A stretch of DNA of 17,620 nucleotides from Bacillota bacterium (lineage in GTDB: Bacteria; Bacillota; Sulfobacillia; Sulfobacillales; Sulfobacillaceae), in NCBI GenBank assembly GCA_023488565.1, contig JAMDDZ010000092.1, positions 1 through 17,620 on the forward strand, given 5' to 3'. A model generated the notes under the pieces. It made no database searches and was not told the origin of the DNA. It saw only the letters and a list, made by a program, of their open reading frames with translations. Below, piece by piece: positions 8,077 to 15,161 of the stretch. The first letter of the stretch is position 1, and every line of letters starts with the position of its first letter. The translations under genes and the position numbers were made by a program.

Positions 8077-9333
8077 ATGCAACCCGAATATGCGGTGATT
8101 GTGGGAAAAGGAGCGCGTGAACACGCCTTGGTGTGGGGGTTGAAGGAGTCTTCACGTTTCAAAGAAATATTTGCCATGCCTGGCAATCCTGGTATCTCCC
8201 AAATTGCCCAATGCTTGCCGTACCGTGATACGGAAGAAATTGTGGCCTGGGCAATGGATAAGTCGCCCATGCTGGTGGTGGTGGGACCGGAAAATCCCTT
8301 GGCGGAAGGTATTGTGGATCGATTGCGAGAGGCTGGGCACTGGGTCATAGGTCCTGAGCAACGGGCTGCCCGGCTCGAGAGCAGCAAATCGTTTGCCAAG
8401 TCGGTGATGGAGCGGTACGGCATTCCCACTCCCCGTGCAATGCGCTTTGACAACCTCAAGGCACTGGAGAATGCTATCTCTATCGAAACCCAATGGCCCC
8501 ATGTGTTAAAACAAAGCGGGTTGGCGGGCGGCAAGGGAGTGGTTATTGTTGAGACGCCATCACAGGCGTTGCAGATAGCTCGGGAGTGGAGTGTTCAAGA
8601 TAATCTGTTGGCTCAAGGCATACTCTGGGAAGATTATCTGGAGGGCAAAGAAATATCGGTGCATGTGTTGACTAATGGCAAGGATTACGTTTGGCTGCCA
8701 TTAACCCGAGACTACAAGCGGGCGACCCCCGACCTTAACGCTCCTAACACCGGAGGCATGGGGGCTTTCGGACCGGTGACTGACATCACTCCAGAAGTCA
8801 GGACTGTTATCAACGAAAAAATTTTGGAGCCGTTAATGCAATTTTTGCAAGACGACAACCTGTTCTATCATGGCGTGCTATATGTTGGTATTATGCTGAC
8901 TCACCTTGGGCCGATGGTGTTGGAATTTAATGTACGGATGGGGGATCCCGAGGCCGAAGTGCTGATTCCTCTGTTGCCGATAGACTGGGGGGCCTGTTGG
9001 TTAGGATTGGCTCAAGGAAACTTGCCATCCATCGTTGAACCCGAGTCTAGGGCTGCGGTCGCCGTGGTTTTGGCAGATAGCGGATATCCGCTCGAGGTTA
9101 AGGGCAGTCAAGAAATCATTTTGCCGAAAACTCCCGAGGGGCTAATCTTTCACGGTTCTACCCAACAGAGTGGAGACGGCACCGTACTTCAAGCTCAAGG
9201 CGGCCGAATTGTCACCGTAGTGGGCCGAGACAGTAGCCTGTTGGGGGCGCGTGACCAAGCTTATCGGACCATTCGCCAGATTATTGCGCCCGATACCCAG
9301 TTTCGTCACGACATTGCTGCAGATACTGAGTAA
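8077..9333 (+). CDS. purD: PurD, GAR synthetase
   Basis: Phosphoribosylamine-glycine ligase, an ATP-grasp enzyme joining glycine to phosphoribosylamine. It has 418 residues, the family length. Seen: N-terminal Rossmann-like loop VGKGAREHAL (9-18; most members read GxGGREHA), MPGNPG (34-39), VVGPENPLAEG (68-78), ATP-grasp motifs LKQSGLAGGKGVVIV (144-158), RDYKRA with PNTGGMGAFGP (211-233), and metal-binding EFNVRMGDPEAE (283-294). AGGAGG at 8061-8066 overlaps the purH stop and sits 10 bases before the ATG. It is the last pur gene; no intrinsic terminator follows in the 50 bases before the next gene, so read-through is likely. Confidence 0.97.
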   Translation: MQPEYAVIVGKGAREHALVWGLKESSRFKEIFAMPGNPGISQIAQCLPYRDTEEIVAWAMDKSPMLVVVGPENPLAEGIVDRLREAGHWVIGPEQRAARLESSKSFAKSVMERYGIPTPRAMRFDNLKALENAISIETQWPHVLKQSGLAGGKGVVIVETPSQALQIAREWSVQDNLLAQGILWEDYLEGKEISVHVLTNGKDYVWLPLTRDYKRATPDLNAPNTGGMGAFGPVTDITPEVRTVINEKILEPLMQFLQDDNLFYHGVLYVGIMLTHLGPMVLEFNVRMGDPEAEVLIPLLPIDWGACWLGLAQGNLPSIVEPESRAAVAVVLADSGYPLEVKGSQEIILPKTPEGLIFHGSTQQSGDGTVLQAQGGRIVTVVGRDSSLLGARDQAYRTIRQIIAPDTQFRHDIAADTE

Positions 9334-9342
9334 AAAACCCGA

Positions 9343-9393
9343 TGATGGTCACAATACCGGGAAAAGGATTCTGGAGGTGTCATGTGACCATCA
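9343..9393. promoter_or_regulatory. 11-bp perfect inverted repeat enclosing the start of the lipoprotein gene
   Basis: Arms TGATGGTCACA (9343-9353) and TGTGACCATCA (9383-9393) are exact reverse complements with a 29-base spacer. The spacer contains the ribosome site GGAGG (9373-9377), and the right arm contains the GTG start (9384-9386). As RNA this could fold into a hairpin hiding the start codon; as DNA, the arm centres are 40 bp apart, about four helical turns, which could suit a dimeric regulator pair. Which of these, if any, is real cannot be told from sequence alone. Confidence 0.6.
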
Positions 9394-10019
9394 AATTTGG
9401 GGTGGCGGCCACGGGTGTGGCCTTGGCCACAGTGCTGATTGCTGGCTGCAGTTTTACTATGGGTTCTCCGTCTCCAGAGCATGGCAGTACCGCCTCGAGC
9501 AGTCACGGAGGTTCAGGCTCAGGGTCTGGAGGCTCCGGCTCCGGTGGTTCAAGCTCCAGTGGCTCGAGTTCCGGGGGAGGCTCTGGGTCGTCAAGTTCTT
9601 CCGCGCCGACTATTGAAGTGCAGAAAGCCGTTCATGATGAAATGGAAACCCCGAAAATGCAAAAGGTGATTCAGGACAGCATTTCTACCGCAGAAGTTCA
9701 AAAATTTATGATGAGCTCGACGGGCCAATCGACATTAGAAAAATCAGTGATGATGGTGATGTCGAGTCCCGCCTTCCAAAAAACCTTGGAAACAGACGTG
9801 ATGAAGGCTATGTCGTCCCCGACTGTCACAAGCGCTATTGATACATCTGTAAAGCAGAGCATTATGAAAATGGTTACCAGTTCCTCCTCGTCTTCGAGTT
9901 CTTCGGGCAAGTCCAGCAGTTCCTCTGGCGGGTCCTCCTCATCGGGTGGATCCTCTTCAGGAGCAGGCTCTTCGGGTGGTGGCGGGTCCTCAGGCGGCGG
10001 TGGGTCATCAAGCGGTTAA
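9384..10019 (+). CDS. Ser/Gly-rich lipoprotein with GerD-like core
   Basis: Predicted secreted lipoprotein of 211 residues. The GTG at 9384 is chosen: GGAGG lies 6 bases upstream, and it gives a classical lipoprotein signal (short charged start, hydrophobic stretch, lipobox IAGC with Cys22). After the Cys comes a Ser/Gly linker (about 35-73), then an Ala/Met/Gln/Lys-rich core (74-164), then a second almost pure Ser/Gly tail (165-211). The core has a repeat of about 17 residues, SS-[PT]-x-x-Q-x-TLE-x-x-VM-x-x-M, seen around 111-126 and 127-143 and more loosely after 144. This resembles the helical repeat core of GerD, the spore germination lipoprotein scaffold of the inner spore membrane; the family link is my inference. 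It follows purD by 50 bases with no terminator between. Confidence 0.85.
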   Translation: MTIKFGVAATGVALATVLIAGCSFTMGSPSPEHGSTASSSHGGSGSGSGGSGSGGSSSSGSSSGGGSGSSSSSAPTIEVQKAVHDEMETPKMQKVIQDSISTAEVQKFMMSSTGQSTLEKSVMMVMSSPAFQKTLETDVMKAMSSPTVTSAIDTSVKQSIMKMVTSSSSSSSSSGKSSSSSGGSSSSGGSSSGAGSSGGGGSSGGGGSSSG

Positions 10020-10085
10020 CAATCCTCTTGTGTTTCTTAGAAGGGTCGCTCACAATACCAATCAAATACATAGGTGAGGTGGGCC

Positions 10086-10379
10086 ATGAATCCGAAACTA
10101 CGAAGCACAGAGGTTGATTTGTTGTGCCGCGCAGTATTAAGCTTAAAAACTGAGGAAGAATGCTATGCTTTCTTTGAAGATATTCTTACCGTAGCGGAAA
10201 TACAGTCGATTGCTCAACGCATGGCAGTAGCTCAGATGTTGGATTCTGGACAAACTTATGAAGATATTGCCCAGTTGACTGGAGCGTCATCGGCAACGAT
10301 ATCCAGGGTGAAGCGTTCGTTGGCGTTTGGGGCCGATGGGTATCGTTTGGTATTGGATCGATTGCAAACGCCCTCTTAA
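10086..10379 (+). CDS. yerC: YerC/YecD-type TrpR-like DNA-binding protein
   Basis: Small helix-turn-helix protein of 97 residues of the TrpR-like YerC/YecD family. It matches B. subtilis YerC along its length: KLRSTEVDLL (4-13), LSLKTEEECYAFF, LTVAEIQSIAQRMAVAQML, and the recognition helix region TGASSATISRVKRSL followed by a GADGYRLVLDRL end. The ATG at 10086 is preferred over a GTG 12 bases upstream, since AGGTGAGG (10072-10079) is at proper distance and the family starts here. It sits between the pur operon and pcrA-ligA, as in B. subtilis. Its targets cannot be read from the sequence. Unlike classical TrpR, no trp genes are nearby. Confidence 0.93.
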   Translation: MNPKLRSTEVDLLCRAVLSLKTEEECYAFFEDILTVAEIQSIAQRMAVAQMLDSGQTYEDIAQLTGASSATISRVKRSLAFGADGYRLVLDRLQTPS

Positions 10380-10383
10380 CCAG

Positions 10384-10412
10384 TTGCCAATGCTAGGACC
10401 TTACGCTATATT
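10384..10412 (+). promoter_or_regulatory. Sigma-A type promoter for the small gene at 10453
   Basis: TTGCCA (10384-10389) and TATATT (10407-10412) are separated by exactly 17 bases; each matches the housekeeping consensus at five of six positions. Transcription would begin near 10419 and leave a leader of about 34 bases before the next gene. It lies directly after yerC, so the downstream genes need not depend on pur read-through. Confidence 0.65.
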
Positions 10413-10452
10413 GATCTTGTGGATTTATTGAGGTAAAGCGATAAGGTGATAA

Positions 10453-10797
10453 ATGATGCGGTGGGCAGAGGCGGCAATGGGGATGGGCTTTTCTCCCTCA
10501 GGTCCGATTAAAGGATGGCGTTATACCAATCAATCCATGGAAATTTGGTATCGCATGGGAAATCCTGATATGGCCCGCGATGAGTTGCTCCATTTGCTGG
10601 AGTGGGCATTTGGTCCCGGTACCTATAGGGAATCTGCGAATCAGCATGCCCAATGGCATTGGCGGAACCCTATCGTCTCTGCGCAAATATCAATACACCC
10701 CGAGCGTGCTCAGGCCGTGGTCGTAGAGCGCCAGCCCGGAATTTTAGCCAGCACGGCAGGCGACGTTCAGGAGTGGGCAGTGAGTCCCATTCATTAA
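10453..10797 (+). CDS. Small Trp-rich protein of unknown function
   Basis: I do not recognise this 114-residue protein. It has no signal peptide, membrane segment or Cys residues. It is notably rich in Trp (seven: residues 4, 22, 32, 51, 68, 70, 108), with a helical acidic stretch ARDELLHLLEWAF (41-53), an aromatic QWHW (67-70), and a beta-like segment IVSAQISIHPERAQAVVVERQ (74-94). The pattern suggests a compact soluble domain. It starts at ATG 10453 or, equally well, ATG 10456, with AAGG at 10443-10446 upstream. A good promoter precedes it, which supports it being a gene. It lies between yerC and pcrA, where B. subtilis carries pcrB, but it is unrelated to PcrB as far as I can see. Confidence 0.7.
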   Translation: MMRWAEAAMGMGFSPSGPIKGWRYTNQSMEIWYRMGNPDMARDELLHLLEWAFGPGTYRESANQHAQWHWRNPIVSAQISIHPERAQAVVVERQPGILASTAGDVQEWAVSPIH

Positions 10798-10818
10798 GCA
10801 AGCCCGGCGGCCATTCCA

Positions 10819-10827
10819 TGGTATAAT
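10819..10827 (+). promoter_or_regulatory. Extended -10 promoter for pcrA-ligA
   Basis: TGGTATAAT combines a perfect TATAAT (10822-10827) with the TG of an extended -10 element (10819-10820). No good -35 box is found 16 to 18 bases upstream (CAAGCC or neighbours), which extended -10 promoters tolerate. Transcription would start near 10834, about 25 bases before the pcrA ATG. Confidence 0.7.
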
Positions 10828-10858
10828 AGCAGTACAGGGACGGCCAGGGGGTTCTATC

Positions 10859-12991
10859 ATGGATTTGCTTGATCAATTGAACAGTGAACAACGTAGGGCC
10901 TGCGAAACAGTTCAAGGCCCGCTATTGTTGTTGGCGGGTGCGGGAAGCGGAAAGACACGAACGTTAACTTACCGCATGGCCCATTTGATTTCCACCCACG
11001 GAGTCCATCCGAGTCAAATTTTGGGTTTCACTTTTACCAATAAGGCAGCACGGGAAATGAAAGATCGCATTGACGGTCTAGTAGGCGACCGCAGTCGCTG
11101 GATGTGGGTCGGAACATTCCATGCCGTGGCCGTGCGAATTCTTCGGGAAAATATTGAAGTCCTGGGTTATCAACCTCGATTTTTGGTTTACGATGCCGAT
11201 GATTCCAAAGCCCTATTGCGCGATATTGTTCGCAATTTAGGATGGGATGACAAACAATGGGCTCCGGGAATGTTCCTCGGCGCTATTAGTCGTGCCAAGA
11301 ATGCTTTTGTCGGACCCGCAAACTGGAATGATAACAGTTTCACAGGGCAAAGAGTGGGTCAAGTCTACCAAGCTTATCAAAATCGACTGCGGGAATTGAA
11401 TGCGTTGGACTTTGATGATTTGATATTTAACACGGTAGCGTTGTTTGATAAGGCACCTGATGTGTTGCGCCGTTATCAAGACAGATTTCATTATGTGTTT
11501 GTTGACGAGTATCAAGACACCAATTTGGCGCAATATCGGATGATAAAACACTTGGCGTCTGGTTCTCACAACATTTGTGCGGTAGGAGACGATGACCAGT
11601 CTATTTATGGCTGGCGCGGTGCTGATATGCGTAATATCTTGGAGTTCCAACGCGATTTTCCCGGCGCCAAGATTATCAAATTGGAACAGAACTATCGGTC
11701 TACCGAAACTATTTTGGCTGCCGCTAACGCAGTGGTAGCGCATAACGAATCAAGAATCGGAAAATCGTTATGGACTGAGCAAGGGCACGGAGAAAAACTC
11801 AGGGTGTTTCGGGCGGCAGATGAGGAAAGTGAAGGATGGTATGCGGCCGAGGTTATTCATGAACAAGTCCGCAAGGGGCGCAAGCTATCAGATTGCGCCA
11901 TATTATATCGCACCAATGCCCAATCCCGCGCGTTTGAAATGGCCCTGACCCGCGCCGGCATTAGTTACCGTTTAGTCGGAGGCAAGCGTTTTTACGATCG
12001 TAAAGAAGTCAAAGACGTGCTGGCCTATTTGAAAGTGTTATTCAATGGAAAAGATGACGTGTCTTTGGCCCGAGTGGTGAACTTTCCCCGACGCGGAATC
12101 GGGGACATTGCGCTGCAGCGAATTCGCGACTTTGCCTCAGAACGTCAAATATCTTTGTTGGAGGCGTTGGGTCAAGTCGCCATGGTGCCAGGACTGACCA
12201 GCAGTGCCTCTCGTGCAGGACTTGAGTTGGCGCGGCTTTTCGAGCGTTGGAATGACATGTTGCCGGCACTATCGTTAAAGGAAATTGTGAACCGGGTGGC
12301 TGAAGAAAGCGGGATGTTGCCGTTATATCGAAAAGAACGAGGGTCTGATGGTGAAGAACGGATTGAAAACATTGGCGAATTAATCTCCGTCGCAAAGCGA
12401 TTTGAGGAAGAACAAAATACCCGAGATCTCGGAGAATTTTTAGGATGGGTGGCGCTCGTCTCGGATTGGGATCGTACCGAAGACGATGCGGGCGGCGTTT
12501 GGTTAATGACTTTGCACAGCGCCAAAGGACTTGAATTTCCCGTGGTGATCCTTGGAGGCTTGGAAGAAGGCCTTCTGCCGCATCTAAGGTCTTTGGAAGA
12601 GGGATCGGTGGAGGAAGAACGGCGTCTGCTATATGTGGGTATAACCCGGGCCCAAGAAGAACTCCATTTGACTCACACGGAAACCCGCACCATGCTGGGG
12701 AGAACCCTAGCCAATCCGGTGTCGCGCTTTCTTGAAGAGATTCCTAAAGATCTGATTTATTCACCACAACGCCCCACTCGAATGGATCGGGTGGCACGAC
12801 CATTAGGTGAAACATTGGATAATTTTGCCGTGGGGGAACGTGTACGCCACCCCAGATTTGGTTGGGGAACGGTGGTGGCAACGCGTGGGGACGCAGACAA
12901 TACCGAGTTGACAATAGCCTTTCCTGGCGGAGGAGTCCGATCTTTTCTAGCCAAATTTGCCCAATTATCACGTGAAGGGATCGAAGCGTAG
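10859..12991 (+). CDS. pcrA: PcrA, UvrD/Rep-family 3'-5' DNA helicase
   Basis: Superfamily 1A helicase for repair, replication restart and rolling-circle plasmid replication in Gram-positives. It has 710 residues with all signature motifs: Walker A GAGSGKT (27-33), motif Ia FTNKAAREM (59-67), motif II VDEYQDTN (215-222), motif III GDDDQSIYGWRGA (243-255), motif IV LEQNYRST (275-282), motif V TLHSAKGLEFPVV (551-563) and motif VI LLYVGITRAQEEL (590-602). The C-terminus (about 656-703, VGERVRHPRFGWGTV) is the Tudor-like domain PcrA uses to contact RNA polymerase. AGGGGG at 10846-10851 precedes the ATG by 7 bases. It ends one base before ligA. The missing upstream pcrB is the only contextual oddity. 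Confidence 0.97.
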   Translation: MDLLDQLNSEQRRACETVQGPLLLLAGAGSGKTRTLTYRMAHLISTHGVHPSQILGFTFTNKAAREMKDRIDGLVGDRSRWMWVGTFHAVAVRILRENIEVLGYQPRFLVYDADDSKALLRDIVRNLGWDDKQWAPGMFLGAISRAKNAFVGPANWNDNSFTGQRVGQVYQAYQNRLRELNALDFDDLIFNTVALFDKAPDVLRRYQDRFHYVFVDEYQDTNLAQYRMIKHLASGSHNICAVGDDDQSIYGWRGADMRNILEFQRDFPGAKIIKLEQNYRSTETILAAANAVVAHNESRIGKSLWTEQGHGEKLRVFRAADEESEGWYAAEVIHEQVRKGRKLSDCAILYRTNAQSRAFEMALTRAGISYRLVGGKRFYDRKEVKDVLAYLKVLFNGKDDVSLARVVNFPRRGIGDIALQRIRDFASERQISLLEALGQVAMVPGLTSSASRAGLELARLFERWNDMLPALSLKEIVNRVAEESGMLPLYRKERGSDGEERIENIGELISVAKRFEEEQNTRDLGEFLGWVALVSDWDRTEDDAGGVWLMTLHSAKGLEFPVVILGGLEEGLLPHLRSLEEGSVEEERRLLYVGITRAQEELHLTHTETRTMLGRTLANPVSRFLEEIPKDLIYSPQRPTRMDRVARPLGETLDNFAVGERVRHPRFGWGTVVATRGDADNTELTIAFPGGGVRSFLAKFAQLSREGIEA

Positions 12992-12992
12992 G

Positions 12993-15029
12993 ATGACGGT
13001 GGATGAGGCGCGAGAATTAGTGCAATCTCTGCGCGAGGAAATTACCCGACACAATCGATTGTACTACGAACAAGACCAGCCGGAAATTTCCGATGCGGCT
13101 TATGATCAACTGGTGCGTGAGCTGAATCGACTCGAAGAACAATTTCCGCAACTGAAGACGGCAGCATTTGAATCCCGAGTGGGTGGAAGACCCAACCCCA
13201 ATTTGAAAACGGTGACGTTTGAGCGGCCCGTGCTGAGCTTAGGGAATTTGCACAACCGCGAGGAATTGGACGACTATTATCGCAAGACGGTGGATTCCCT
13301 TCAAGCTGGCGTGGTGCCGCTGTGTTGTGAACTGAAGATTGATGGGTTGTCGATTGTGGTGACTTATGTAGCAGGCCGCCTGACTTTGGGTGCCACCCGA
13401 GGCGACGGAGCTCGGGGCGAAGATGTGACGGCAAATTTAGCCGCAATTGCGACCATACCCCAAGTACTGCGTCAGCCAGTGTCTGTGGAACTTCGTGGCG
13501 AGGTCTACATGCCACGCTCGACCTTTTCATCATTAAATCAAAGTCGGACTAAAGCGGGGCTTTCTCTGTTTGCCAATCCACGAAATGCCGCCGCCGGATC
13601 ATTGCGGCAACTGGATCCCCGGGTCACTGCGGAACGGAAATTGTCGGCATTTTTTTATGAGGTTCGGGAAGGTGCCCAATCACTCGGGATTACGAGTCAG
13701 ACGGAATCGTTGCGAGCGATGGCACAGTGGGGATTGCCGGTTGAATCGCATCATGTTCTCGCCAAGTCGCTCCCGGAAATATATAACTATATCGACTATT
13801 GGGAGAATGCACGGCACCAATTGGACTTTGACACAGATGGCCTGGTGCTTAAGGTTGATGACTTGACGTCTCATGAAATTTTAGGCCAAACGCAAAAAGC
13901 GCCCCGATGGGCTATGGCTTATAAGTTCCCTCCCGAGGAGGTTCTTACCCAAGTTCAGGATATTCTCGTGTCGGTTGGTCGAACCGGTACCCTGACTCCC
14001 ACCGCGATGCTGGATCCGGTGCTGGTGTCAGGAACTACCGTGAGTCGTGCCTCTTTGCACAACTGGGATATTATTGCGGAACGGGACGTGCGAATAGGGG
14101 ATTTTGTGTATATCCGAAAGGCAGGCGAAATCATTCCCGAGGTCGTGCGAGTGGAGTTAAGTTTGCGAGGAAGCCATACTGAGCCCTTTATGCCGCCAAG
14201 TTATTGCCCTGAATGTGGATCGGCGGTGGTACGGGAGATAGGAGAATCAGCTTATCGTTGTACCGGGGGAATGGGATGTCCGGCTCAGTTGCGTGAGAGC
14301 ATCATACATTTTGCCTCGCGAGACGCGATGGATATTGACGGTCTGGGGGAGAAGACCGTAGATTTACTGTTGGACCAGTCATTAATCCACAATGTTGCTG
14401 ACTTGTATCGGTTAACCCGCGGGGATTTGTTGCCACTGCCGCGATTTGGCGAACAGTTGGCAACGAATTTGCTGGAGGGAATCGAGCAAAGTCGGCACCG
14501 TCCCTTATCCCGTCTGCTATTTGGTCTTGGCATCCGATTTGTTGGCGAACGGGTGGCCGGACTTCTGGCGCAACATTTTGGTACCTTGGACCAACTCATG
14601 GCCGCCTCTAGCGAAACACTGCAGGGGATACCGGATGTTGGGGAGCGTATTGCCCAAAGCGTGGTCGAATTTTTTGCCCAACCAGTAAATCTTAAGGTCA
14701 TTGGCGAGTTGAAACAATTAGGGATTCAGACTGTAGAGCCAAAGACAACTAGTGAGTCCGGACTTCTTCAAGGGGCCACGGTGGTATTAACAGGTACCTT
14801 TGAACGCTGGACTCGCAAACAAGCCGAAAACTTAGTGACCCAAATGGGGGGGCGAGTGTCGTCTTCAGTATCGTCGAGAACCTCCTTGGTGATTTATGGC
14901 GCCGATCCGGGAGCGAAATTAACTAAGGCCCAAGATTTGCATTTGAATATCATGAATGAGCAGGATTTTGTAAATTGGTTGGAGAATCCCCAACCGATAT
15001 CTTCAAATTCTATTGGAGAAATCCGTTAG
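12993..15029 (+). CDS. ligA: LigA, NAD-dependent DNA ligase
   Basis: Essential DNA ligase sealing nicks with NAD. The 678-residue protein has the Ia domain (NRLYYEQDQPEISDAAYDQL, 21-40), adenylation domain with Lys115 in CELKIDG, ATRGDGARGEDVT, NPRNAAAGSLRQLDP (195-209), and DTDGLVLKVDD; an OB fold (VGRTGTLTPTA, RASLHN); a zinc finger with Cys405, Cys408, Cys423 and Cys429; helix-hairpin-helix repeats (FGLGIRFVGERVA); and a BRCT domain (about 590-664). Lys115 is at the E. coli position and the zinc ligands are offset by three. The ATG at 12993 is chosen as it aligns with the family start; TTG 12957 and GTG 12972 are in frame. No well-spaced ribosome site precedes it, so translation may be coupled to pcrA. 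Confidence 0.97.
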   Translation: MTVDEARELVQSLREEITRHNRLYYEQDQPEISDAAYDQLVRELNRLEEQFPQLKTAAFESRVGGRPNPNLKTVTFERPVLSLGNLHNREELDDYYRKTVDSLQAGVVPLCCELKIDGLSIVVTYVAGRLTLGATRGDGARGEDVTANLAAIATIPQVLRQPVSVELRGEVYMPRSTFSSLNQSRTKAGLSLFANPRNAAAGSLRQLDPRVTAERKLSAFFYEVREGAQSLGITSQTESLRAMAQWGLPVESHHVLAKSLPEIYNYIDYWENARHQLDFDTDGLVLKVDDLTSHEILGQTQKAPRWAMAYKFPPEEVLTQVQDILVSVGRTGTLTPTAMLDPVLVSGTTVSRASLHNWDIIAERDVRIGDFVYIRKAGEIIPEVVRVELSLRGSHTEPFMPPSYCPECGSAVVREIGESAYRCTGGMGCPAQLRESIIHFASRDAMDIDGLGEKTVDLLLDQSLIHNVADLYRLTRGDLLPLPRFGEQLATNLLEGIEQSRHRPLSRLLFGLGIRFVGERVAGLLAQHFGTLDQLMAASSETLQGIPDVGERIAQSVVEFFAQPVNLKVIGELKQLGIQTVEPKTTSESGLLQGATVVLTGTFERWTRKQAENLVTQMGGRVSSSVSSRTSLVIYGADPGAKLTKAQDLHLNIMNEQDFVNWLENPQPISSNSIGEIR

Positions 15030-15042
15030 GAATGAATAACCA

Positions 15043-15071
15043 TTGTCGAGTGGATCCAAGGCTCGTATAAT
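15043..15071 (+). promoter_or_regulatory. Sigma-A type promoter for the opp ATPase unit
   Basis: TTGTCG (15043-15048) and a perfect TATAAT (15066-15071) are spaced 17 bases apart, starting 14 bases after the ligA stop. Transcription would begin near 15078, leaving an untranslated leader of about 84 bases before the GTG at 15162. I see no strong hairpin or riboswitch-like fold in that leader. Confidence 0.72.
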
Positions 15072-15161
15072 GGGTTTATTGTCGGAATCTGTCTTCACCA
15101 TGGCAAGAACGGAAATGTTGCACCGGATAAATTTGGACGAGTGGTGGAAGGAGAGAACGGT

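Noticed and set aside
8034..8534. Minus-strand open frame of 166 codons across purD
   Set aside because: It is antisense to well-conserved purD, has no family resemblance, and reads as a low-order Ser/Arg/Pro mix typical of a shadow frame.
9330..9356. Possible forespore-type promoter (GTAAA, 15 bases, CACAATA) before the lipoprotein gene
   Set aside because: It fits the sigma-F/G pattern only loosely and overlaps the left arm of the dyad; too short and degenerate to claim, though it would fit a spore role.
9510..10016. Repetitive TCC/GGC-rich DNA in the lipoprotein gene as a DNA-level repeat
   Set aside because: It is explained by Ser/Gly-rich coding; no unit is exact enough to count as a separate repeat.
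10028..10057. Possible promoter upstream of yerC (TTGTGT and ACAATA)
   Set aside because: Only three bases of the -35 box match and the spacing is 18; no better than background.
11237..11743. Minus-strand open frame of 168 codons inside pcrA
   Set aside because: It lies fully opposite the conserved helicase motifs and lacks a promoter or ribosome site; a shadow of pcrA.
13042..13533. Minus-strand open frame of 163 codons inside ligA
   Set aside because: It is opposite the adenylation domain of ligA and shows no recognisable protein features.
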